Shown here: positions 1 through 9,210 of the stretch, piece by piece
Layout of the letters: each line of letters opens with the position of its first letter
Numbering within the stretch: position 1 is the first letter of the stretch
Source: Acetivibrio straminisolvens JCM 21531
GTDB taxonomy: Bacteria; Bacillota; Clostridia; Acetivibrionales; Acetivibrionaceae
Length of the DNA stretch: 64,000 bases
Direction of reading: 5' to 3'
NCBI RefSeq assembly: GCF_000521465.1
Contig: NZ_BAVR01000008.1
Coordinates: 1-64,000 of the forward strand
The notes under the pieces: generated by a model
What the model saw: only the letters and a program-made list of their open reading frames with translations
Told to the model about the DNA's origin: nothing
The model's database searches: none
Translations under genes and position numbers: made by a program

Positions 1-396
1 ATGTTACCTTCCGTACTGTTCCCCATTCGATCCAATGTTCCAAATCCCAACAAAAATTCGTCGAAAGTTCCCTAGTTTCCCTTTGAAAATTTTCAAATCT
101 TCTACTGTAATACCATAATGCTTTTCACAAAAATAATAGTTCAAAAAATCCGAAAGTATTACATAATCAGGGCAATGCCTATGCTCTATATCTTGCATTA
201 AAACACGATTGACTTTACCGAGTTTGGGAATGAGCAAACTATACGGAATTTTATGTGTTCTTAGTATCTTTTCATGAGAAGGCGGAATAAAAAAATACGG
301 CTGATAACCACTCTTTTTTATTTTATTTGCAAAATTAAGAGCTATAAGTAACTCCCCGTAAGCCCAATAACTCGTTACAATAAACAGAACTTTCAT
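1..396 (-). pseudogene. Glycosyltransferase-like protein, partial at window edge and frameshifted
   Basis: The ATG at 396 follows an AGGTGG ribosome site. The N-terminus (MKVLFIVTSYWAYGELLIAL) and a segment around residues 75-85 (PDYVILSDF) align with the start of the intact 415-residue protein at 9211-10458 (TKIVFVVLGELSSGELTIAY, PDFFIISD), so this is its paralogue. The frame closes with a TAA at 4-6, but in the next frame the protein continues naturally (LGTFDEFLLGFGTLDRMGN) to the window edge. Removing one C from the CCC at 70-72 restores that frame. It is the last visible gene of the putative RiPP operon and lies 10 bp after the radical SAM gene. A sugar-transfer role is inferred from the fold-like N-terminus only. 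Confidence 0.55.
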
Positions 397-406
397 TCCA
401 ACCACC

Positions 407-1324
407 TTACTTATTGCCTATCAATTCCGCTTCAGTCAACGGAGAAAACTCACTCCATCCGTAATAGTGCAAATATTCTTTATAAACACCGCCACACTTA
501 TTCTTTCTCACACATTCCTGGCACGGTGCTCCCTGCTTTCGAGTTTCATTTTCCATATATTCATTGTAATCCTTTAAAATGATTTTGTGGAAAAGCAACT
601 TAAAATGAATTTCATCCCAATTTATCATATACTTTGCATAGTCTCTGAGAACACAGGCCGGGAAACCTTCCAGTGTAACTACCACACCACGGGACACTAC
701 TCTGTCTACAGCATTTTTTACGGCAGGCACTATTTCAGTCAGCCTTGGAGTTACTTCATGAAAATTCTTAAATGCTTTACCTGCCGGGTGTATGGCAGAT
801 ATATTTACATGATCAACTCCCAAATCCATTACAAGGTCTATAATATCAACCAAATAATTGTAGTTTTGTTTGCAAACCACAGTATTGGTACGTACCTTTT
901 TACCAAGCGACTTCACATTTTTTATTCCCTGTATTGCTTCATCAAAACTTCCCTGAATACTTGTGCAATAGTCATGCATTTCTGCATCCTTGCCATGAAC
1001 GGATACTATAAACAGGTCAACATTTCTGGATGCAACTTCTTTTGCAAAATCCATATCACTCAGTTTTCTGGCATTAGTCTGCAGTGAAACAGTGGGATAA
1101 CCCAGCTCCTTTATTTTGTCTAAAATTTCAAAAAATTCAGGAACAATAGTGGACTCTCCTCCATGAATATTCACGGATTCGTACCCCTTGCCGGCATTAC
1201 TCTCCAAAAACTTGAAAATAATATTCCTGGCAACTCTTTCCGGTTTTCCCTGGTGGGAATCCACCACACAGAATTTGCAAGAATTGTTGCATTGATCTGT
1301 CAAATGTATACTTAGACTTTTCAT
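407..1324 (-). CDS. Radical SAM protein with C-terminal Cys-rich (SPASM-like) tail
   Basis: About 305 residues. The start at 1324 is chosen because GGGGGAG lies just upstream and the protein then begins MKSLSIHLTDQCNNSC; a longer frame exists but overlaps the preceding gene. CNNSCKFC (residues 11-18) is the CxxxCxxC motif that binds the SAM-cleaving 4Fe-4S cluster, followed by the HGGES motif common to SPASM-type enzymes. The C-terminus has CQECVRKNKC, probably ligands of an auxiliary cluster. It differs from the three other radical SAM enzymes in this operon, which are paralogues of one another. Family knowledge says such enzymes modify peptides or small molecules by radical chemistry; the substrate here is inferred to be the peptide at 11161-11478. 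Confidence 0.85.
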   Translation of the reverse strand: MKSLSIHLTDQCNNSCKFCVVDSHQGKPERVARNIIFKFLESNAGKGYESVNIHGGESTIVPEFFEILDKIKELGYPTVSLQTNARKLSDMDFAKEVASRNVDLFIVSVHGKDAEMHDYCTSIQGSFDEAIQGIKNVKSLGKKVRTNTVVCKQNYNYLVDIIDLVMDLGVDHVNISAIHPAGKAFKNFHEVTPRLTEIVPAVKNAVDRVVSRGVVVTLEGFPACVLRDYAKYMINWDEIHFKLLFHKIILKDYNEYMENETRKQGAPCQECVRKNKCGGVYKEYLHYYGWSEFSPLTEAELIGNK

Positions 1325-1358
1325 AACATCTCCCCCTTTTAATTTTCTCAAAATCAAT

Positions 1359-2273
1359 TTATCTGTTTCTCTTGTTTTTATAAACCGAACAGTTATCAAA
1401 ACACAGTTGACCCTCGCGGAATTTTTTATAATTTTCACTTTCCCATATTTCATCAAAATCCTGTTCGAATATGTTTCCCACTTTGTAACCTGTATTTAAC
1501 GCTATACAACAAGGGTGCACATCTCCTTTAAGAGTGATGTAAGGCACCATATCATCCCATATCATACATTTGAGTCTATAAGGCGAATCCATAAAAATTC
1601 TGTTCCGGGAAGCCGCACGTTTTGCTTCTTCGATGTAATAGTCTATCCTGTCTTTATTTTTTTCTACAAAATTTTCTCCCCTCCCCTCAATAGGAAGTTC
1701 AAAGTTCACCGCCTGAAGCCTGTTTTTTGCTGCAACTTCCACTATCTCGGGAAGTCTGTTCAAATTGTTTTCGTTTATAGTGCAGTTGATCATTCTAAAA
1801 ATTGAAGGACTTTTGCAAACAGCTTTCAAATTGTCTAAAAGGTTGGACCAATTATAATTCCCTACAATAGCTTTCATCCCATCTTCATCAGGCGAGTCTA
1901 CAGAAAATAATATTATTTCGACATTTCCGCTTTCATTAAGTCTGGAAAAATCTATAAGGATTGTCCCGCTGGTAATGATAACAACTTTTTGCTCCAATTC
2001 ATTGACCACCTGGTAAAAATGTTTATAAACCGTAGGTTCTCCGAGCCCACATAGAACAATCCTCTCAAATCCCGAAAGCTTGTCCTTGAGTTTTTCAAAT
2101 TCCTCCATTGAAAGATTACGGTCTTTATAATCAAGTTCTTTCCTCTTACAATAACTGCAATTCAGCGGACAACAAGTCGTAAGCTCCACTCCGATACTAC
2201 GAGGTTTCCTGCCCAAAAGACCCAATATATCTTCACTTCGCTTGTCAAGGGCTTCCGTAAGTATACTACTCAT
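1359..2273 (-). CDS. Radical SAM/SPASM enzyme, paralogue 1
   Basis: 304 residues. CPLNCSYC near residue 35 is the CxxxCxxC cluster motif. Mid-protein blocks (IITSGTILIDF, ILFSVDSPDE, MINCTINENNLNRLPEIV) are shared with the neighbours at 2266-3192 and 6170-7027, so the three are paralogues. The C-terminal region has a SPASM pattern: HPCCIALNTGYKVGNIF, then a DEIW motif and CFDNC. The start ATG overlaps the end of the upstream gene by 8 bp (TATGAGTAG), indicating translational coupling. SPASM proteins usually act on ribosomal peptides; that role is inferred from the precursor-like gene at the head of the operon. Confidence 0.88.
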   Translation of the reverse strand: MSSILTEALDKRSEDILGLLGRKPRSIGVELTTCCPLNCSYCKRKELDYKDRNLSMEEFEKLKDKLSGFERIVLCGLGEPTVYKHFYQVVNELEQKVVIITSGTILIDFSRLNESGNVEIILFSVDSPDEDGMKAIVGNYNWSNLLDNLKAVCKSPSIFRMINCTINENNLNRLPEIVEVAAKNRLQAVNFELPIEGRGENFVEKNKDRIDYYIEEAKRAASRNRIFMDSPYRLKCMIWDDMVPYITLKGDVHPCCIALNTGYKVGNIFEQDFDEIWESENYKKFREGQLCFDNCSVYKNKRNR

Positions 2274-3192
2274 ACATCACCTCTCCTTCCCTGCTTATTT
2301 CGTTCATTTTTATCAGTGAACATTCACGACAGAAGTTTCCCAATTTGAAGTCCTGATTTTCTTTACTGTTCCACATGTCCTCCACATTCTCCGAGAATAT
2401 GTTCCCAATCTTGTAATTTTTGTACAGAGCATATCCGCACGGAAACACTTCACCTTTAATATTTATGTAAGAAAGTATCCGGTCAAGCATTACACAGCAG
2501 TATGAATCAAAAAGATCTTCAACAAATATGTGATATTTTTTTGCCTTAAGACGGGCAAGGGCAAAATTCTGTTTTAGCTTCTCCATATTATCCCTCACGA
2601 ATTGTTCCCGTCCCCACGGCAGCGAATAATGTACCGAGACAAATTTATGCTCTGCCGCCATGTCTATCAGTTTCGGCATTTCTTCTATATTGTGTTCATT
2701 AATTGTGCAATTCATTACTGAATTTATGCATACTCCTTCAAATCTCATCTTCTTATTGTAGGATTTTAATTCTTCCAAATTCTTTATAAGGTTTTTGAAA
2801 TTATATGCTTCCCCGCAAATCTTTTTCATGAGACTTTCCGTGGTGGCATCAATCGAAAATATAAGTAAATCCACATTTTTAAATTTATTCAGCTTTTCAT
2901 AATCTATAAGAATCATTCCGCTGGTTACAACGGAAATACGGTATTCTTTCAGATTATGAATAATTTCGTAAAAGTCCTTGCACAGTAACGCCTCACCTAT
3001 GCCGCAAAACGTTATACGGCTTAATTCAGGAATTTTTACCAGGCGTTCTTTAAGCTCAAGAAACTTTTCGAAAGTCATTGTAGAGTTTGCATCTTTTTTT
3101 CTATAGCAATAGCTGCAGTTAAGAGGACAACTTGTTGTAACCTCCAGCGAAACAGCTTTTGGCATTTTTTCTGTAAGTTTAAGAGGGTGCAA
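2266..3192 (-). CDS. Radical SAM/SPASM enzyme, paralogue 2
   Basis: 308 residues, starting with TTG at 3192, placed 8 nt after AAAGGAGG. CPLNCSYC lies near residues 22-29. The middle carries the same blocks as its paralogues (VVTSGMILIDYEKLN, LIFSIDATTE, VMNCTINEHNIEEMP). The SPASM-like tail reads CGYALYKNYKIGNIF, a DMWNS motif and CRECS. It has one Cys where paralogue 1 has CC before the loop, so the auxiliary-cluster ligands may differ. Located between the ABC permease and paralogue 1 in the same operon. Likely peptide modification; the bond formed cannot be read from sequence. Confidence 0.87.
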   Translation of the reverse strand: MHPLKLTEKMPKAVSLEVTTSCPLNCSYCYRKKDANSTMTFEKFLELKERLVKIPELSRITFCGIGEALLCKDFYEIIHNLKEYRISVVTSGMILIDYEKLNKFKNVDLLIFSIDATTESLMKKICGEAYNFKNLIKNLEELKSYNKKMRFEGVCINSVMNCTINEHNIEEMPKLIDMAAEHKFVSVHYSLPWGREQFVRDNMEKLKQNFALARLKAKKYHIFVEDLFDSYCCVMLDRILSYINIKGEVFPCGYALYKNYKIGNIFSENVEDMWNSKENQDFKLGNFCRECSLIKMNEISREGEVMYE

Positions 3193-3238
3193 TTCTCTCT
3201 CCTCCTTTCCCGGACTTTACACACACCTTTCCGGCTTT

Positions 3239-4321
3239 TTATTCCCATTTGAACCTGGTTGATAGTACGAGACTCACAAACAACCATCCTGAAAGTACAA
3301 CAACATTCGTTGCAACACTAAACATTGGAGCAACTCCGGTCATAGTCTGGCGCAGAACATCAGCCAAATAAGTCAGAGGTATAACCTTTACCACCGGAAG
3401 CATAAAATCCGGCATTATTTCAATGGGTATAAATATACCTGACATAAACATCATTACAAACTGTACAACTTGTATAAGTCCTTGACCGCTGTCCGACGTC
3501 TTGACGAATGAGGCAAACATGTATCCCATTGAAACAAACGTAGCAGCACCCAAGAGAACCAATCCAAGAATAACTGTCCAATTACCTACAATTTTTATAC
3601 CAAAAACAGCATATCCCACACTTACTATCAACACAGTCTGTATAACCGACATTATCATCCTTACTACAACTTCACTGGCTATGAACATACTTCTGGGAAG
3701 GGGAGTAGCCCCTAAAGACTTAAGTATTTTTCTTTCTCTTAAGCTTACCATTCTCAAAGAACCAAATAATCCAAGCTGCATTAAAGCGAGTGCCAAAATT
3801 CCGGGAAGAAAGTAATTTATCTGGCTTAATTCCTCAGTCTGAACAGAAGTTGCATTGGCTTCAAATACCGAAGGACTTCCTGTCATTTTGCGTTCCACAG
3901 CGTTAAGAATCTCATTAACTGTAGATAATAAGACCTGATTTGTTGAAACATTGCCGGCATCATAATATACGGGTATTTCTGTTTTCTTTCCTTGCACTAC
4001 AGACTCCGTTAAATTTTCAGGCAAAATTATTACAAGAGAACGATTGCCTTTTTTAAGCTCTTCCAATTCTTCTTCTCTTGCACCTGAGTACATCTTAAAA
4101 ACAGTAACAGACTCAAAAGCTTCTTTTAAACCACGGCTGACCTCACCTTGATCTTCCAAAACAAGACCTACATCAAATTCCATTGCCTTATCGCCGCTGT
4201 TAAAAATTGTCCCGAGAATCAAGACAAATACTATGGGAAATATGATAAACCAAAAAATTTGCATACGCTCGCGCAGCATTTCTCTTATATTTGCGTCAAC
4301 CAACCTTAAAAAAACTTTCAT
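3239..4321 (-). CDS. ABC-2 type transporter permease
   Basis: 360 residues. An N-terminal membrane helix (MQIFWFIIFPIVFVLILGTI) is followed by a large extracytoplasmic loop of about 130 residues and then five hydrophobic segments (for example YFLPGILALALMQLGLFGSL and VVQFVMMFMSGIFIPIEIMP). This is the topology of ABC-2 (DrrB/NatB-like) exporter permeases. The ATG overlaps the stop of the ATPase gene by 4 bp, so both are made from one transcript and form one exporter. In the operon it most plausibly exports the mature peptide or protects the producer; the cargo is inferred. Confidence 0.92.
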   Translation of the reverse strand: MKVFLRLVDANIREMLRERMQIFWFIIFPIVFVLILGTIFNSGDKAMEFDVGLVLEDQGEVSRGLKEAFESVTVFKMYSGAREEELEELKKGNRSLVIILPENLTESVVQGKKTEIPVYYDAGNVSTNQVLLSTVNEILNAVERKMTGSPSVFEANATSVQTEELSQINYFLPGILALALMQLGLFGSLRMVSLRERKILKSLGATPLPRSMFIASEVVVRMIMSVIQTVLIVSVGYAVFGIKIVGNWTVILGLVLLGAATFVSMGYMFASFVKTSDSGQGLIQVVQFVMMFMSGIFIPIEIMPDFMLPVVKVIPLTYLADVLRQTMTGVAPMFSVATNVVVLSGWLFVSLVLSTRFKWE

Positions 4322-5247
4322 TCTCTAATCCACCTTCCTGTCAATTTAAGAAATACATCTTCAAGTGTAGCCTGCCTTACTTTGACATCATCAACTTTTG
4401 TCCCTGCTTTCTGGCAAAACTCCATTAAAGCAGGTATGGTCTGTGCAATGTCTTTTGTATATATCGTAACATATTCTTCCGTTGACTGTACTTTATTGAC
4501 TCCCGGGAGCTCATTAAGTCTTTTGTCTTTTGAAAGCTCAGGATGTTCAAACTCAAGCGCACTTTCCTGAAAATGTTCTTTTATCAATTCCTCAGGTTGA
4601 CCAAGAGCTATTATGTGTCCATGATCCACCACTGCCACTCTGTCACACAACTTCTGAGCCTCGTCCATATAGTGTGTGGTTAAAAAAACTGTTTTGCCTG
4701 CTGCTTTAAGTGCCGTAATCGCTTCCCACAGCTTGCGGCGAGATTGGGGATCGAGTCCTGATGTAGGTTCATCAAGAAATATGATATCGCCGTTACTGAC
4801 CATGGCTACGGCAACAGCTACCCTCTGCAGCTGGCCGCCCGATAAATTCATAATTCTCGACTTTTTCTTTTCTTCCAATCCCACCTGCTTAATTACATCA
4901 TCAGGTGATAAAGGCGACGGATAAAAACCTGCAAAAAGTTTTACTATCTCGCTTACCGTAAGTCTTGGAAAAAGAAATACCGTTTGAAGCTGTACTCCTA
5001 TACGTGTCTTAACGTCTGTGGGTTGTTTTTGCGGATCCATCCCCAGGACCTTTACTTCACCTTCATCACGATTCTTAAGTCCTACCAATATTTCCATTGT
5101 AGTACTTTTCCCTGCACCGTTGGGACCTAACATACCGAAAATTTCACCTTTTTTTACTGAAAAACTTAATCCGTCCACAGCTTTAACCTGACCGTAATTT
5201 TTACGCAAATTATTGACTTCTATAGCCATTTCCCCAGGCATTGTCAT
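4318..5247 (-). CDS. ABC transporter ATP-binding protein
   Basis: 309 residues. Walker A GPNGAGKST is near residue 40, Q-loop VQLQTVFLFPRLTV, signature LSGGQLQRVAVA near 138, Walker B IIFLDEPTSGLDPQ and switch His in LTTHYMDEAQ. The C-terminal 80 residues form the DUF4162-like tail usual in drug/lantibiotic-type ATPases paired with ABC-2 permeases. The ATG at 5247 follows a GAGGAGG site. It directly precedes and overlaps the permease at 3239-4321. Confidence 0.95.
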   Translation of the reverse strand: MTMPGEMAIEVNNLRKNYGQVKAVDGLSFSVKKGEIFGMLGPNGAGKSTTMEILVGLKNRDEGEVKVLGMDPQKQPTDVKTRIGVQLQTVFLFPRLTVSEIVKLFAGFYPSPLSPDDVIKQVGLEEKKKSRIMNLSGGQLQRVAVAVAMVSNGDIIFLDEPTSGLDPQSRRKLWEAITALKAAGKTVFLTTHYMDEAQKLCDRVAVVDHGHIIALGQPEELIKEHFQESALEFEHPELSKDKRLNELPGVNKVQSTEEYVTIYTKDIAQTIPALMEFCQKAGTKVDDVKVRQATLEDVFLKLTGRWIRE

Positions 5248-5347
5248 GTATACTTCCTCCTCTTTTATTTATTGTTTCTACAAAATTTATTTTAGGTCTG
5301 CCGGCCAGACTCTGTTTTCATTATACTGCAAGCTGCATATGTACCTT

Positions 5348-6138
5348 CTATTTCAGAACGTGTTGCCATAAATTCATCAATATTGCCCAGGTCATAACAC
5401 CTGCCGTTTTGAAAAATTTTGCATATACATTTAAGCCTTCTTTTATCGCCGCATTAAATATATCACTCAAAAGGATTTCGGTTCCCGTATTTTCCTTTTT
5501 TGACACATAGTCCCAAACGTACTCATGCAACAGTTCTGTAAATCTGTTTGACCATACGGCTATATTCCAAGTGTTAAATATCCTGGTTTCCTTAGGTTTA
5601 TCATAAATTATTTCAACTTTGCTTGTATTGCTGTTAATCACTACAGGTGCCAGGCGATGGGGTTTATTTGTAGGAAATACGCCGAGAGTCAGATCGGCCT
5701 TCTTCTCATTACTCATCTCAAGCAGTTGTTTAAAACAATCAAACGGTTCGACTATAGTGTCCGGCATTCCCATCATAACCGTACAGTCTTTCAGCCACCT
5801 GTACCCTTCATCTATAGCTATGGGCATTCCGGTAATGTTACGGCTTGTATCCTGGCATAAATACGCTATACTGGCTCCGTTAAGACTCCCGTTCCCAAAG
5901 AAACGCAGCAGCTCTATTTTTTGTTCGTTCAAAACCATAACAATTCTTTTGGCACCTGCCCGCACCATGTTATCTATTGTATATTCAGCAATTAGCTTTG
6001 GAATAAACTTACTCTTTTGCCCGTCCGAATATTCCTTATATCCTACAGGAATCAGTTCCTTCCAAAGCTTAAAAGGTTTCATTCTGGTTCCCAGCCTCCG
6101 GCCGGGACAATCCCAATCACTTTTTCCAAAACACTCAT
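5348..6138 (-). pseudogene. Sugar-1-phosphate nucleotidyltransferase-like protein, frameshifted
   Basis: The body (about 245 residues) has the nucleotidyltransferase layout: GTRMKPFKLWKELIPVGYK at the N-terminus, a repeated sugar-nucleotide Rossmann core, and MMGMPDTIVEP at the usual D-x-D-like position. The signature glycine loop is split between two frames: ATG at 6138 gives MSVLEKVIGIVPAGGW, while the remainder (GTRM onwards) lies in another frame. Adding one C to the CCC at 6090-6092 joins them as PAGGWGTRM. This makes a single-base deletion the simplest explanation. RBS GGTGG lies 7 nt before the ATG. It would make an NDP-sugar; its presence in a radical SAM peptide operon suggests a glycosylated product (inference). 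Confidence 0.75.
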
Positions 6139-6169
6139 AAACCATCCACCACCACCACTATTCGTTTAC

Positions 6170-7027
6170 TCATATAACTTTTTGGTTTTGTACACATCCA
6201 AAACAGTACTCAGCACTCTTGAATTTCCGGTATGTAGGTGAATCCCATATTTCTTCAAACGTATTTTTCAGTAAATTCCCCGCTGTAGATATTCGGTTAA
6301 AATGATCACAACAAGGTCTTACGTCTCCTGAAAGTGTTATAAAAGGAATTACCGATTTTTCAAATACGCAGTTCATTTCACCCGGTGCTTTTATCTTTAT
6401 GCCATGATCTTGGGCTACAATATAAACCTCTTCCATTGTGTTTTTTATCTGTTCCGCTTTTCGCTTTACCCAACGCATGTTATACGTCGGAAGCAAAAGA
6501 TTAAGAACTTTCACGCCATACTCACTGCAAAACCTGACCATACTTGGCATAGCGTCCAAATTATGCGGACTAATAACACAGTTAATTCCTATTGTCAAAG
6601 AGCTATAGCCACGTGAACGTTTAAGATTGTCCAACAAGTTGCTAAATTTATAACCGAGACAGCTTTTAAGCATTATCTCTTCAGAGGGCCCGTCAACCGA
6701 GAAAGTTATTGAAGATACATTACCTTTTGCACTTAACTTGTCATAATTTATAGGTATTGTACCGTTAGTAATTATAAGCACATTTTTATCCTCAAGAGCT
6801 TCTATCATGTCATAAAATCGTGAATGCAAAAGCTGCTCCCCCATGCCACACAGGCACACACTTTCAGCAAAATTTATGCGTTCTTTTATTTTTAAAAAAG
6901 TTTCCCAAGATATTTCCTTATCATGTATATGCCACTTAGACCTAAAACAGTAATCACATTTTAAATTGCATGTGTTGGTAACTTCCAACATTACCAGTCT
7001 CGGATATGAATTACATATATCCTTCAT
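6170..7027 (-). CDS. Radical SAM/SPASM enzyme, paralogue 3
   Basis: About 285 residues. The start at 7027 (MKDICNSYPRLVMLEVTNTC) sits behind GAGGAGGG; a longer frame to 7075 runs into the upstream gene and is less likely. CNLKCDYC is the SAM-cluster motif near residues 20-27. It shares LIITNGTIPINYDKL, ITFSVDGPSEE and INCVISPHNLDAMPSMV with the two paralogues at 1359-3192. The SPASM tail has RPCCDHFNRISTAGNLL, EEIWDSPTYRKF and CFGC. It is the first of the four radical SAM genes in the operon, separated from the other three by the nucleotidyltransferase and ABC genes. Confidence 0.88.
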   Translation of the reverse strand: MKDICNSYPRLVMLEVTNTCNLKCDYCFRSKWHIHDKEISWETFLKIKERINFAESVCLCGMGEQLLHSRFYDMIEALEDKNVLIITNGTIPINYDKLSAKGNVSSITFSVDGPSEEIMLKSCLGYKFSNLLDNLKRSRGYSSLTIGINCVISPHNLDAMPSMVRFCSEYGVKVLNLLLPTYNMRWVKRKAEQIKNTMEEVYIVAQDHGIKIKAPGEMNCVFEKSVIPFITLSGDVRPCCDHFNRISTAGNLLKNTFEEIWDSPTYRKFKSAEYCFGCVQNQKVI

Positions 7028-7040
7028 AAAGAGGCCCTCC

Positions 7041-7957
7041 TCAATAGTTGCTGTCAAGAAGCTCCAAATTAACATTTCTTCTCACATGGACCGGAACCTT
7101 TTTAGTCTCCGACTCATCCGGCATATTCTGAAGCGCTATGTAACTTTCCAGCATTGTTCCCCTTACGGGAAGTCCAGTCATTACATCAAGGCAGATCCGC
7201 CCGGAATAATATGAATATCCTTTCCTGCTCCTGCTTGCATCCTCATCGTTTTCGGTAACCATTACCTTCGATTCGTCACACCAATACTCAAATACTGAGC
7301 AAATATTGTCTCCAAATTTTCCATATCCCAAAAACATTGCATAAAAGTACCGTTTTTAAAAAACGAAGATTTTGAATATAGTCCAACGCCAATCTCATTC
7401 TGAAGATTAGAAAGGTTTTCAATTTCTACCGCTTTTCCCGGATTATCGAACAATGCCGGAGTAGAGCAAATAAATGACGTAAACACTTCAAATGCAAGTA
7501 TATCAAATGTCAGCATAACCAAAAGATAAACACTTGGAAGTCTGGGAAGACTGCTATATGTACCGGAAATTTTCTGACAATGCTTCAATACCTGACTATA
7601 TATGTTCTTGTCGGATAACAACTCAAACTCTTCAGGTTTATTGCATGAAAACAGGTAGTGAGGAAAACTCAAACCTTCCGCAAAAGTCCATTTTATGTTT
7701 TTTCCGCCTTCTTTATGAAGATAATTTACCGCCTCAAAATGATAATCCGTAAGTGCCAAAAAAGGTACAATTACATTTGATATGGTCCGGGAAAAAGTAG
7801 AGTTTAACTCTTGCTTTCTTTTAATACCCCCTATGGAGTTTAAATAATAATTTCTCATCTGTATTTTGTACAACTGTTTGTGGCCCGAAATCAACTGAAT
7901 ATTTTTGCTCTGGTCTCTCTTTTCAAAAATTTCTCTTATGTTTTCCGCCAAATTCAC
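7041..7957 (-). pseudogene. Unknown protein of the RiPP-like operon, frameshifted
   Basis: I do not recognise the family. A GTG at 7957 follows GGGGGGAT. The first 210 residues (EIFEKRDQSKNIQLISGHKQ ...) run to SSFFKNGTFMQ and then continue, in the adjacent frame, as MFLGYGKFGDNICSVFEYW to a stop at 7041. Adding one T to the TT at 7337-7338 joins the halves into a protein of about 305 residues. The central part holds a hydrophobic stretch (VYLLVMLTFDILAFEVFTSF). No cysteine cluster or nucleotide-binding loop is visible. Position between the pyruvyl-transferase-like and radical SAM genes argues for a role in the same pathway. Confidence 0.6.
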
Positions 7958-7990
7958 TCAATATCCCCCCTCTTTACATAAACTCTGTTT

Positions 7991-9190
7991 TTATAACAGG
8001 TCAAGGCTTTTTAGCATATTACAAAAATGATTTTTTACCTCCATGTTCAGCTTTTGCGATACACGTTTGTACATATCCTTGGCGTACGGACTAAGTAATT
8101 CTTCCACCTTCTCAACTATTTTTCTCCATATTTTTCTTGTATCTATCATGCCACAAAAACTGCGGGTACTTGGTTCACCGCAGACAGAAATCATCGGAGA
8201 CATATAATAATTGTCCAGTCCGCACTGCCAAATAAAATCCCTTAATTTGCTTCCTGCCGTATCATTTGAAAGATAACAGTCCAAAGCCAAAGCAGGAGTA
8301 TTACGAGAAACAGCAGAAACCATACCGTGATAACGTACCGTTATGTAAGCATCAAACATACCTACCAATGTCCAAGTCTCAATTGGGCTAAGCACATCTT
8401 CTACCAGAAAACTCCCCGGGCAAAGTTTTGCAAGTTCTTTGCATGCTATATCGTCTCCGTACATAAGTCCAAACGGAAATATAATCGTTTGTACACCTTT
8501 AGAATTCAAAGCATTTATTGCTTTTGCCAGTTCAGTCATAAACAGCTTTAATGAAGCTTGCATTATTTCAGGTCCGACCGATACTCCCAACACCTGTCTT
8601 TCTCTGTCTATATGAAACCTTTTTTCAAACTCCGACTCCATTTGTTCACTATTTTCTATACTTAGACCTATAACCGGGTCCGAAACAAGATTAATTTTAT
8701 CTTTTGGGCATCCTGTATTTTCCAGCAGTCGACAGGTGGTTATGGATCTAACACTTATATAATCTACTTTATCCGTTGCCTTTTTTAATTTAGCATACCA
8801 TTCTGCAAGCTTAGGACTTGCCGTAGGTGCCCACTGGCTTCCCAACGCATTCCATGCAGTTTTGGGGAGCCGTGTTAGATCAATGTGAGTACCGTGAAAA
8901 ATAAACGGCTCAAATTCCGCTACCGGAACCAACAATCCGCCGCCCCCTATAATAAGTGCATCATAATCATATATTTCCCTCCAGAATTCTTCCTTCTTTA
9001 AATCTACAGCACACCATGATAAATCACTTTCATTTTTCTTACTTATGTCGGTAAATGCACTTATCTGAGGTGAAAACACTGTTATATCCGCATCTTTAAT
9101 TCTCTCTTCTATCGCTGCTTTAGTAGCAATAGCAACTAAATTGTCTCCTGTATTATTAACGCCAAAAGCACCCAGTAGTCCTATTCTCAT
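7991..9190 (-). CDS. Polysaccharide pyruvyl transferase family protein
   Basis: 399 residues. It starts MRIGLLGAFGVNNTGDNLVA, the N-terminal G-x-x-N-x-GD pattern of the CsaB/WcaK pyruvyl transferase family. Further family features are ALIIGGGGLLVP near residue 95, YISVRSITTCRLL, INLVSDPVIGL, and a C-terminal ITVRYHGMVSAVSRNTPALA with the conserved R-x-H. Known members transfer pyruvate ketal groups from PEP to cell-wall or exopolysaccharide sugars. It lies between the glycosyltransferase-like and unknown genes, so a tailoring step on a sugar attached to the operon product is an inference. Intact. Confidence 0.88.
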   Translation of the reverse strand: MRIGLLGAFGVNNTGDNLVAIATKAAIEERIKDADITVFSPQISAFTDISKKNESDLSWCAVDLKKEEFWREIYDYDALIIGGGGLLVPVAEFEPFIFHGTHIDLTRLPKTAWNALGSQWAPTASPKLAEWYAKLKKATDKVDYISVRSITTCRLLENTGCPKDKINLVSDPVIGLSIENSEQMESEFEKRFHIDRERQVLGVSVGPEIMQASLKLFMTELAKAINALNSKGVQTIIFPFGLMYGDDIACKELAKLCPGSFLVEDVLSPIETWTLVGMFDAYITVRYHGMVSAVSRNTPALALDCYLSNDTAGSKLRDFIWQCGLDNYYMSPMISVCGEPSTRSFCGMIDTRKIWRKIVEKVEELLSPYAKDMYKRVSQKLNMEVKNHFCNMLKSLDLL

Positions 9191-9210
9191 TCCTGCACAC
9201 TTCCTTTTAT

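Noticed and set aside
587-1087. Opposite-strand frames within the radical SAM and other genes
   Set aside because: They lack ribosome sites and family motifs and lie wholly over well-supported genes.
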